A DNA stretch of 64,000 nt, taken from Bacteroidales bacterium. Its GTDB lineage: Bacteria; Bacteroidota; Bacteroidia; Bacteroidales; UBA932. The DNA lies in NCBI GenBank assembly GCA_017439305.1, contig JAFSJK010000006.1, forward strand, positions 1 to 64,000, read 5' to 3'. Shown piece by piece: positions 57,263-64,000 of the stretch (position 1 is its first letter; the number at the start of each line of letters is the position of its first letter). The notes beneath the pieces were generated by a model. That model was not told the origin of the DNA. It was given only the letters and a program-made list of their open reading frames with translations, and ran no database searches. A program made the translations under genes and the position numbers.

Positions 57263-58324
57263 CCGTTTCATCACCTCCAGAAGGTTCTTTCCAGCCACTT
57301 TTTCCACCGATTCGGTATCATATCCGCGTCGATGCATTTCATCGAAGACACTCCCGATAAGAGACACGTTTTCCAGTCCCCTTGGCGTCACCAGGATGCC
57401 GTCGAAATCGGAACCGATTCCAACATGGTCGATACCCGCGACGGAAACCGCATGGTCGATGTGGTCCACGATTTCCCGGATTCCCGGACGCCAGAGCATT
57501 TCCAACTTGTCCTGCATCTCTTCCCAGGCTCGCACCCGCGAAGGATCCGACGGATCCTTGATGAAAGCGGCTTCCACCTTTTCTCCTTCCTCGAACAAGG
57601 CGGCATCGGAGGGATCGGAAAGGAAACGGTCTGACAGGAAAGCCGGATAGAAATTGATCCCGACATAACCGCCGGTCTCCCCCAGCGCCTGCAGCATTTC
57701 ATCGGTCAGGTTCCTCCGATGGTTGCAAAGTGTCCGGCAGCAGGAATGGGTGGCGATCACGGGTGCTTCGGACAACCGGATGCAATCCCAGAAAGTGTCG
57801 TCGGAAGCGTGGGACAGGTCCACCATCATCCCCAGTTCGTTCATCTCCCGGACCACCTCTCTTCCGAAAGGACTCAGGCCATGCCAATGCGTCCCTTCCG
57901 CCGCACTGTCCGCAATGGCGTTGTCTCCATTATGCGTAAGCGTCAAGTAGCTGACGCCCAGCCGGTAAAAGGTTCTTAACAGGGGCAGCGACCGCTGGAT
58001 GGGAGATCCATTCTCCATCCCGATGAAAACAGAGATCAATCCGTCTTTCCCATTCTCTGCGGCTTCCTCCGGGGAAAAGGCCAGCGAGGCATAATCCGGA
58101 TTGGCATCCACGGCGTCATAGACGGCGGAAATCATTTCCAAAGCATACCGGGTTGCTGCGTCCGGAGTCAAGGACGCAGGGGTGTAGAGCGCGAAAAAAG
58201 AACCGCCGACTCCCCCGCGCCTGAGTTTGGGGAAGTCGACGTGTCCATAACGATTGTCGATACCTATGTTCCGGAGCCGGATGAGCTGGGAAGGGGTATC
58301 GACATGGCTGTCAAATACTTGCAT
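57236..58324 (-). CDS. M19 (membrane dipeptidase/renal dipeptidase) family peptidase
   Basis: 362 residues, no signal peptide. Metal and active-site motifs: FDSHVDTPSQLI (HxD), LTHNGDNAIAD, MMVDLSHASDDTFWD, VIATHSCCRTLCNHRRNLTDE and IGSDFDGI. It is a zinc-dependent dipeptidase able to cleave Xaa-D-Xaa dipeptides, probably cytosolic. Its ATG shares one base with the stop codon of the upstream head-GIN gene, so it ends the leftward operon. Confidence 0.93.
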   Translation of the reverse strand: MQVFDSHVDTPSQLIRLRNIGIDNRYGHVDFPKLRRGGVGGSFFALYTPASLTPDAATRYALEMISAVYDAVDANPDYASLAFSPEEAAENGKDGLISVFIGMENGSPIQRSLPLLRTFYRLGVSYLTLTHNGDNAIADSAAEGTHWHGLSPFGREVVREMNELGMMVDLSHASDDTFWDCIRLSEAPVIATHSCCRTLCNHRRNLTDEMLQALGETGGYVGINFYPAFLSDRFLSDPSDAALFEEGEKVEAAFIKDPSDPSRVRAWEEMQDKLEMLWRPGIREIVDHIDHAVSVAGIDHVGIGSDFDGILVTPRGLENVSLIGSVFDEMHRRGYDTESVEKVAGKNLLEVMKRVKQKSYTS

Positions 58325-59331
58325 TACTTGGTACCGTAAGGGGCCAGGGTGGATTTCACAATCTTGCCGATCCGGAATTCCGGGGAACCGCTGTAATACA
58401 GGGAACTGCCTCCGACCAGAGTCGCATCGACCCTGCGGGAAACGCTGACCGTCACGCTGGAAGAATTGGCCAGATTGGCATCCACCTCATTGAACGGCAT
58501 CGCATAGGCATCCACGGATGAGGAGCGCGTTCCTTTGACCGTCAGGTTGTCACCCTTGCCGGAGAGGACAACCTTGGAACTGCCTTCGCAGGTCACATCC
58601 ACTTTTTCCGTCTCGGAAGTGACGCTGACCTGGGAGGAGCCCGACGTGAAGAGGTTCATGGAACGGCAGGGACCATTGGCTACCACGACGGAAGAGCCGT
58701 CCGTATTGACAGCGAGTTCATTGCCGCTGAAAGTGAGCTTCAAATTGGCATTCCCGTCCGTACTGACCTCGACACCCCTGTCGCTCTTCACGGAGAGGAC
58801 AGCCTGAGCGTTCTTTTTCAGGATGACCTTGGCCGTAGTCGCGTTCACGGCCAGGTTCTTGACCTGGCTCTTCCCCGCGGCGGTCAATTCGAACTCAGGC
58901 GAGAGGAATTCATCCACGCCGATGAAGGAAGCATTGTCATTCAAGGCGATGGACTTGATCTCCGGTGTATAGACGACTGCGCGGAAAACAGGCGTCAGGC
59001 TGCCTTTGCCTTTATACAGTTTCTTGATCTCCTTGGGAACCGCTTTCTCATCAAAGGAAAGATAGAGGGTCTTCGCCTTGACATACACTTCGACATAGGG
59101 CTGAAGGTCCTTGTCGACGGTCAGGCGGACACCATAGGCGCCGCGGGCCAGGCTGACCTCAAAGTCGTTGGAAACGTTGATGCCGTTGAATTCGGAAACC
59201 GGAATCTCCTTGTCGGCCAGCTGGGCAGCGAGCGACTGGGCACGCACAGGCTGGGGTGCCAGCGCCAGGACCGCTGCGAAAGCAATCATTCCGATGAGTG
59301 CCTTCAAATTCTTGTCAATCAATCTTTTCAT
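58324..59331 (-). CDS. secreted head-GIN (DUF2807) domain protein
   Basis: 335 residues with signal peptide (about 1-31). It is almost entirely a DUF2807/head-GIN parallel beta-helix, visible as short repeated strands such as FNGINVSNDFEVSLARG, SIALNDNASFIGV, VEVSTDGNANLKLTF and VDATLVGGSSLYYSGSP. This class is common in Bacteroidota and exported; a role in adhesion is only suggested by the family name. It lies between the ABC-F gene (12 bases) and the dipeptidase. Confidence 0.85.
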   Translation of the reverse strand: MKRLIDKNLKALIGMIAFAAVLALAPQPVRAQSLAAQLADKEIPVSEFNGINVSNDFEVSLARGAYGVRLTVDKDLQPYVEVYVKAKTLYLSFDEKAVPKEIKKLYKGKGSLTPVFRAVVYTPEIKSIALNDNASFIGVDEFLSPEFELTAAGKSQVKNLAVNATTAKVILKKNAQAVLSVKSDRGVEVSTDGNANLKLTFSGNELAVNTDGSSVVVANGPCRSMNLFTSGSSQVSVTSETEKVDVTCEGSSKVVLSGKGDNLTVKGTRSSSVDAYAMPFNEVDANLANSSSVTVSVSRRVDATLVGGSSLYYSGSPEFRIGKIVKSTLAPYGTK

Positions 59332-59343
59332 ATCAATAGAGTT

Positions 59344-61269
59344 TTAGTTTTCCAATTTGGTCATCTGTTCGCTCCACTCCTCGGTGAAAGCATCCAGGCT
59401 CATTTTGTTCTCCAGGTATTCCCGGGTCAATTCCATCACGTCATCCTCCTTTCCGGGAGCGGCCAGCACTTTCTCGATGGCCGCCTGCCGCTTCTCCAGT
59501 TTTCCGATCTCCTTCTCCAGATAGTCCACCCGGTTCTGGATTTTCCGGATCTCCCTGGAAACGGTCTTGCGGGCCTGGAAGGACTCCTGGGCTTCGGCCT
59601 TCTTTTCGTCCACCGTTTTTTCTACGACGGTGAACCGGCGCTCCAGTTCCTGCAGGCTTTCGAGTTTCCGTTTGGCCAGGAAATCGGTCACACCGCCGAG
59701 GTGCTCCTTCACCTTCCCGTCCCGGAACTCGTACAGCTTGTCTACCAGCCCGTCCAGGAAATCCCGGTCATGAGACACTACAATGAGCGTGCCGTCAAAG
59801 GCCTGCAGGGCCTGCTTCAACCGGTCTTTGGACCTGATATCCATATGGTTGGTGGGTTCGTCCAGCGCCAGGACGTTGTAGGGCTGGAGCATCAGCTTGG
59901 CCATTCCCAGCCGGGCGCGTTCACCGCCGCTGAGGACGGAGACCCGTTTGTCAATGTCCTCCCCCCGGAACAGGAAAGCTCCGAGAAGGTCGCGCAGTCT
60001 GGTTCGGATCTCCCCCACCGCAATACGGTCCAAGGTGCTGAACACCGTTTCATTCTTATCCAGGATATCCTCCTGATTCTGTGCATAATACCCGATATGG
60101 ACATTGTGCCCCACCTTCGCCTCGCCGGAAACCGGATCCAGTTCGCCCATGATTACGCGCATCAGGGTAGTCTTTCCTTCACCGTTCCGGCCGATGAGGG
60201 CAACCTTCTCCCCGCGCTTGATCTCCACTTCCGCGTCGCGGAAAACGACCTTCTGCGGATAACCAACGGTCAGGTCCGTCCCCTTGAAGACGACGTCGCC
60301 CGAACGGGCGGCGGGCGGAAAGCGGAGGTTGAGCTTCGCATCGTCCGTCTCGTCGATTTCGATCCGGTCCAGTTTCTCCAGTGCCTTGATGCGGGACTGG
60401 ACCTGGTTGGACTTGGTGGGCTTGTAGCGGAACCGGTTGATGAAATCCTCCGTCTTCTCGATCATCCGCTGCTGGTTCTCATAGGCGGCCGTCTGCTGCG
60501 CGAGTCGCTCAGCACGGAGGGTAACATATTGACTGTATGGGACTTTATAATCGTGGATGTGGCCCAGGAGAATCTCCACCGTCCGGGTGGTGACATTGTC
60601 CAGGAACTTGCGGTCATGGGAGACCAGGAGCAGGGATCCACGGTAAGACTTCAGGTAATCTTCGAACCATTCGATGGATTCGATGTCCAGATGGTTCGTA
60701 GGCTCGTCCAACAGGAGAACGTCCGGATGGGCCAGCAGCACCTTTGCCAGTTCGATGCGCATGTTCCAGCCCTGGCTGAAGGTTTCGGTGTGGCGGTCCA
60801 GCTCATCTTCCTTGAAGCCCAGGCCGAAGAGCGTCCGTTCCGCCTGCACCCGGGGAGACTCCCCCGTTTCCAGCGCCAAGCGGTCGTTAATCTCGTTCAG
60901 ACGATCGATCAATCGGGCGTAATCAGCTGATTCATAGTCTGTACGCTCCCCCAGTTGGACATTGATCCGGTCCAGTTCACGCTCCATCTCGTGCAGGTGG
61001 TCGAACACGGTCATCACCTCATCGATGACACTCCTGCCCCGGTGGTGCTCCATGATCTGGGGCAGGTAGCCGATGCGGAGGTCCGCAGGCATGTCGATAT
61101 GGCCCGAAGTGGGGCTCTGCTCCCCCGTAATCAGCTTCATCAGCGTGGACTTGCCGGCTCCGTTCTTTCCGACGAGGCCGATCTTGTCGCTTTCGCTGAT
61201 ATGGACGCTGATGTCGTCCAGGAGCGTAAAACTCCCGTAAGCGACCGTTACATCATTCAGGGAGATCAT
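59344..61269 (-). CDS. ABC-F family ATPase (ribosome-associated)
   Basis: 641 residues with two ABC domains: LVGKNGAGKSTLMKLI, FSQGWNMRIELAKVLLAHPD and LLLDEPTNHLD, then LIGRNGEGKTTLMRVI, LSGGERARLGMAKLML and LALDEPTNHMD. The interdomain linker (about 245-305) and a long coiled-coil C-terminal tail (about 545-640) follow the Uup/EttA-like pattern. No membrane partner is encoded nearby, as expected for an ABC-F acting at the ribosome. It overlaps tatC by 4 bases. Confidence 0.93.
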   Translation of the reverse strand: MISLNDVTVAYGSFTLLDDISVHISESDKIGLVGKNGAGKSTLMKLITGEQSPTSGHIDMPADLRIGYLPQIMEHHRGRSVIDEVMTVFDHLHEMERELDRINVQLGERTDYESADYARLIDRLNEINDRLALETGESPRVQAERTLFGLGFKEDELDRHTETFSQGWNMRIELAKVLLAHPDVLLLDEPTNHLDIESIEWFEDYLKSYRGSLLLVSHDRKFLDNVTTRTVEILLGHIHDYKVPYSQYVTLRAERLAQQTAAYENQQRMIEKTEDFINRFRYKPTKSNQVQSRIKALEKLDRIEIDETDDAKLNLRFPPAARSGDVVFKGTDLTVGYPQKVVFRDAEVEIKRGEKVALIGRNGEGKTTLMRVIMGELDPVSGEAKVGHNVHIGYYAQNQEDILDKNETVFSTLDRIAVGEIRTRLRDLLGAFLFRGEDIDKRVSVLSGGERARLGMAKLMLQPYNVLALDEPTNHMDIRSKDRLKQALQAFDGTLIVVSHDRDFLDGLVDKLYEFRDGKVKEHLGGVTDFLAKRKLESLQELERRFTVVEKTVDEKKAEAQESFQARKTVSREIRKIQNRVDYLEKEIGKLEKRQAAIEKVLAAPGKEDDVMELTREYLENKMSLDAFTEEWSEQMTKLEN

Positions 61270-62006
61270 TTCTTACAAAGCAAAACGGATAATTCGAACA
61301 GCAGCCAAAGGGGCACTGCGGCTATCAACATGGAAAGAGGATCCGCCGGCGTAATGATGGCGGCGACGACGAGCACCGCAACCAGGGCATGCTTCCGGTA
61401 TTTATTGAGTGAAGCACGGTGCAGGACCCCCAGATGGGACAGGAGGACGACCACCATCGGGAATTCGAAAACGATGCCGAAGGCCAGGATGGTGGAATTG
61501 AAAAGAGAAATGTAGGAATCCAGGGTGATGGAATTCTGGACCAGGTCGCTAACCCGATAAGTCAGGAAAAAATGAAGTGCCAGCGGCAGGATGATCAGAT
61601 AACCCACCAGAAGACCCACATAGAACAGGACACTACCTCCGATGAAGGCCACCCTGACCGGTTTTTTCTCCTGTTCATACAAGGCGGGAGCGATGAACCG
61701 CCAGATTTCGAAACAGATGTAAGGAAAAGACAGGATGAATCCCAAAATCACGGATTCCTTCATGTGGACCATGAACTGAGCGGTCACGCTCACGTTGATC
61801 AGATCCACGTCCAAAGGAGAACCCATCCATTCATAAAGGAAAAACCCCGGGGCGATGGGACCGAACACGATCTTTCCGAATACGAATTCCCGGAAACAGA
61901 ATACCGCGACGGAAAGCAGCAATATGGAGAGCGCCGACCGAACGATAGTTCCCCGGAGCACTTCCAAATGGTCCCAAAAGGACATTTCCTTGTCCTTGGA
62001 GTCCAC
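61266..62006 (-). CDS. tatC: Sec-independent protein translocase TatC
   Basis: 246 residues, six hydrophobic segments. Conserved N-terminal MSFWDHLEVLRGTIVRSA (MSFWDHLEELR-like) and the loop FILSFPYICFEIWRFIAPALY. An alternative start is MSFWDHL at residue 8. TatC recognises twin-arginine signal peptides and works with TatA, encoded 7 bases upstream; no TatB homologue is visible in this window. Confidence 0.95.
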   Translation of the reverse strand: MDSKDKEMSFWDHLEVLRGTIVRSALSILLLSVAVFCFREFVFGKIVFGPIAPGFFLYEWMGSPLDVDLINVSVTAQFMVHMKESVILGFILSFPYICFEIWRFIAPALYEQEKKPVRVAFIGGSVLFYVGLLVGYLIILPLALHFFLTYRVSDLVQNSITLDSYISLFNSTILAFGIVFEFPMVVVLLSHLGVLHRASLNKYRKHALVAVLVVAAIITPADPLSMLIAAVPLWLLFELSVLLCKK

Positions 62007-62013
62007 TCAGCGA

Positions 62014-62220
62014 CTACTTTTTATCTTCTTCGCCTTCGACATCCTCGAGTTCCTTCTCCACCTCCTTCATCCCCTGCTTGAAACTCTTGACGCCTTTTCC
62101 GAGCCCCTTCATGAACTCAGGAATCTTGTTGGCGCCGAAAAGTACCAGGATGACAACGGCGATGATGACGACCTGCCAAGGGCCGATGACACCGAGCGGA
62201 TAGATTAACAGTGTGTTCAT
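62014..62220 (-). CDS. tatA: Sec-independent protein translocase TatA
   Basis: 68 residues. The N-terminal transmembrane segment ([20 protein letters not shown]) precedes the conserved amphipathic helix [20 protein letters not shown] and a charged C-terminus. It forms the protein-conducting part of the Tat system with TatC. It is followed by tatC after a 7-base gap, so both are in one operon. Confidence 0.94.
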   Translation of the reverse strand: MNTLLIYPLGVIGPWQVVIIAVVILVLFGANKIPEFMKGLGKGVKSFKQGMKEVEKELEDVEGEEDKK

Positions 62221-62231
62221 ATTCCTGTGTT

Positions 62232-62639
62232 TTACAGTCTTTCTTCAATCATGGTCTGAATCACTTCCGGACAACGGACCGGAAGGAAGGTCTGCGAATC
62301 GATGAATCCCAGGGTAACTGCCCCTTCGGCACAAACTTCACCGTTCTGGTTGAGGACAGACTGGCGGACGACGAGTTTCGCCAGGGGGACCTTGTCGATC
62401 TCTGCCACCGCCGTGAGGACATCCCCCATCCGGGCCGGATGCTTGAACCGGCACTCGACCGAGACGATCGGAATCATCACGCCGTACTCGCTCTCGCACC
62501 GCTCGATGGGAAATCCCCAATCCGCCATCATCTGGTTTCGGGCAATCTCGAAATAGCGGATATAATTCGAGTGATGGACTACAGCCATCTGGTCGGTTTC
62601 GTAATAACGGACGGGGAAAGATACCTCAAAATGCGTCAT
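62232..62639 (-). CDS. acyl-CoA thioesterase (YbgC/FadM hotdog family)
   Basis: 135 residues. Hotdog-fold signature: [21 protein letters not shown] (shown here in two parts, [15 protein letters not shown] and the preceding FPVR), with the catalytic Asp in YETDQ. The helix [21 protein letters not shown] follows. It likely hydrolyses short or medium acyl-CoA. It lies 11 bases upstream of tatA, in the Tat/ABC-F operon. Confidence 0.9.
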   Translation of the reverse strand: MTHFEVSFPVRYYETDQMAVVHHSNYIRYFEIARNQMMADWGFPIERCESEYGVMIPIVSVECRFKHPARMGDVLTAVAEIDKVPLAKLVVRQSVLNQNGEVCAEGAVTLGFIDSQTFLPVRCPEVIQTMIEERL

Positions 62640-62675
62640 AACAAAAATGTTAACACATTAAACAATTTTGTTTTA

Positions 62676-64000
62676 TCAACTATTTTTCAGCGCTTTCAGC
62701 TGAGACTCCAGACTCTCAATCTTGGAAAGCGAATCCGCCTCTTTCTTACGCTCGTTTTCGATGACGGCAGCCGGCGCGTTGGCCACGAAGCGCTCGTTGG
62801 CAAGCTTTCCGCGGACACCGGCCAGGAATTTCTGCTGGTATGCGAGGTCCTTTTCGAGTTTCGCGATTTCCTCCGCGACATTTACCAGGCCACTCAACGC
62901 GACGAACATTTCATGGGTGCGGACCATAAAGCCGACCCCCTGTCCGGAGCCGAAATCAGCCACGGTTTCCACCTTCACATTGCCCATTTTTTCGACGACC
63001 GGGAGAACGTCGGCCGGGAAACCGCCCTTGATCTTCAGGTCAAGGGTTTCCTTCGGAGCGATGTTCTTCTGATTGCGGATGCCACGGACACCGTTCACCG
63101 CTTCCTCGGCGAGCTCGAAGTTCACGAGCGTCTCCGGATCGAACGGCTTCACGACGGGAGCGGCTGCGTACATGATGGTTTCCCCTTCCTTGCGGTCCTC
63201 CATGTTCTGCCACAGTTCCTCCGTGATGAACGGCATCACCGGATGGATGAGTTTGAGCAGGGCCTCGAAGTAGCCCAGCGTGGCATCGTACGTGGCGCGA
63301 TCCACAGGCTGGCCGAAGGCCGGCTTGATGGCCTCGAGGTACCAGGCGCAGTAATCGTCCCAGAACAACTTGTAGATGGCCATCAGGGCGTCGGAAATGC
63401 GGAATTTGCGGTAGTGGTCCTCCACGGTGGCGACCGTCTCGCTGAGTTTCGCGTCGAACCAGCGGATTGCGGCAGCCGCGGCGGGCGTCTGGGCGATGGA
63501 ATCATCGACGGAGAAGCCCTTTACCAGACGGTAGGAGTTCCAGATCTTGTTGCAGAAGGCGGCACCCTGCTTGATCTGGGCCTCATCATAGAAGATGTCG
63601 TTGCCGGCGGACGAGCACAGGAGCATGCCAATGCGGACGGCATCGGCACCGTAGGTTCCGATCAGGTCCAGCGGATTCGGTGAATTGCCGAGGGTCTTCG
63701 ACATCTTCCGGCCGATCTTGTCACGCACGATGCCGGTGAAATACACGTTGGAGAACGGTTCCCGGCCCATGAATTCCTCTCCGGCCATGATCATGCGGGC
63801 CACCCAGAAGAAGATGATGTCCGGGCCGGTCACGAGGTCGCTCGTCGGATAATAGTAGGCCAGGTCCTTGTTGGGTTTGTGGTCCGGATGGCCGGGCATA
63901 TCCGGGTCGAACACGGAGATCGGCCAGAGCCAGGAACTGAACCAGGTATCCAGCACATCCTCGTCCTGATGAAGGTCTTCTGCCTTGATATCCGGGCAGA
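62676..64000 (-). CDS. valS: valine--tRNA ligase, C-terminal part (5' end outside window)
   Basis: The frame continues past the window edge at 64000, so the N-terminus is missing. Visible: DVLDTWFSSWLWPISVF, DIIFFWVARMIMAGEEFMG, the adenylate motif KMSKTLGNSPNPLDLIG (Thr in place of the usual Ser), anticodon-binding helices, and the C-terminal coiled coil (about the last 70 residues, KLEKDLAYQQKFLAGVRGKL). These are ValS features. It is 36 bases upstream of the thioesterase and begins the leftward operon. Confidence 0.94.
   Translation of the reverse strand, partial: CPDIKAEDLHQDEDVLDTWFSSWLWPISVFDPDMPGHPDHKPNKDLAYYYPTSDLVTGPDIIFFWVARMIMAGEEFMGREPFSNVYFTGIVRDKIGRKMSKTLGNSPNPLDLIGTYGADAVRIGMLLCSSAGNDIFYDEAQIKQGAAFCNKIWNSYRLVKGFSVDDSIAQTPAAAAAIRWFDAKLSETVATVEDHYRKFRISDALMAIYKLFWDDYCAWYLEAIKPAFGQPVDRATYDATLGYFEALLKLIHPVMPFITEELWQNMEDRKEGETIMYAAAPVVKPFDPETLVNFELAEEAVNGVRGIRNQKNIAPKETLDLKIKGGFPADVLPVVEKMGNVKVETVADFGSGQGVGFMVRTHEMFVALSGLVNVAEEIAKLEKDLAYQQKFLAGVRGKLANERFVANAPAAVIENERKKEADSLSKIESLESQLKALKNS

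Overview
The window comes from a GC-rich member of the Bacteroidota, most likely Bacteroidales. The evidence is the gene families present: a TamL-type lipoprotein of the Omp85 family, a DUF5723-like barrel, a Rho with a long charged insert, a head-GIN/DUF2807 protein and two-domain ABC-F. Promoter-like TAnnTTTG boxes lie in front of several genes, and lipoprotein signals end in a Cys lipobox. Genus is not determinable from this sequence alone. No rRNA, tRNA, IS transposase or CRISPR array was found.

Region 1 (about 1-8194) is accessory DNA, visibly more AT-rich than the rest. It holds the 3' end of a serine hydrolase gene and an isoprenylcysteine-methyltransferase-like gene. Next comes a leftward block typical of a Bacteroidota integrative element. 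In transcription order it has a tyrosine recombinase, two proteins I do not recognise, two excisionase-like helix-turn-helix proteins, a RepA-like AAA ATPase, a zinc-less CHC2/Toprim primase and an AraC regulator. The right end lies directly against the 3' end of mnmE. It carries a 493-base non-coding attachment-type region with three copies of a 17-bp motif, five copies of TGTCACA in both orientations, and a TTGATTATCAA palindrome. No second attachment site is visible, so the left end probably lies outside the window.

Region 2 (8195-34233) is core chromosome. mnmE, rho and lptD run leftward. An amidase, dnaA, pepD and rpe run rightward from a face-to-face promoter pair between lptD and the amidase. 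birA runs leftward, then rsfS-ftsH-cdsA-psd rightward. A tight leftward run of seven genes follows in transcription order: ligA, yihY, relA/spoT, an Ig-like lipoprotein, an outer-membrane barrel, ispG and an esterase, with overlaps or gaps of no more than about 10 bases.

Region 3 (34344-43352) is mostly rightward: a secreted protein built of 20-residue repeats, a NUDIX hydrolase, an SBF-family transporter, a PPi-type phosphofructokinase, a CotH-like lipoprotein, a GH13 amylase-like enzyme, then trmH (leftward) and tamL. A perfectly placed inverted repeat contains both stop codons of the convergent amylase and trmH genes.

Region 4 (43365-64000) holds rarA, a GNAT protein, two surface proteins, rlmD, a Na/Ca exchanger, mscS, an acyltransferase and queA. 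An AT-rich gap leads to an XRE regulator, a degenerate PyrD-like protein and cinA. The closing leftward operon is valS (truncated by the window edge), a thioesterase, tatA, tatC, an ABC-F ATPase, a head-GIN protein and an M19 dipeptidase.

I did not find a clear new defence or biosynthetic system. The items most worth a second look are the attachment-region repeats, the two unknown element proteins, the inverted-repeat element at 40284-40390, the 20-residue repeat protein and the PyrD-like protein lacking catalytic residues.
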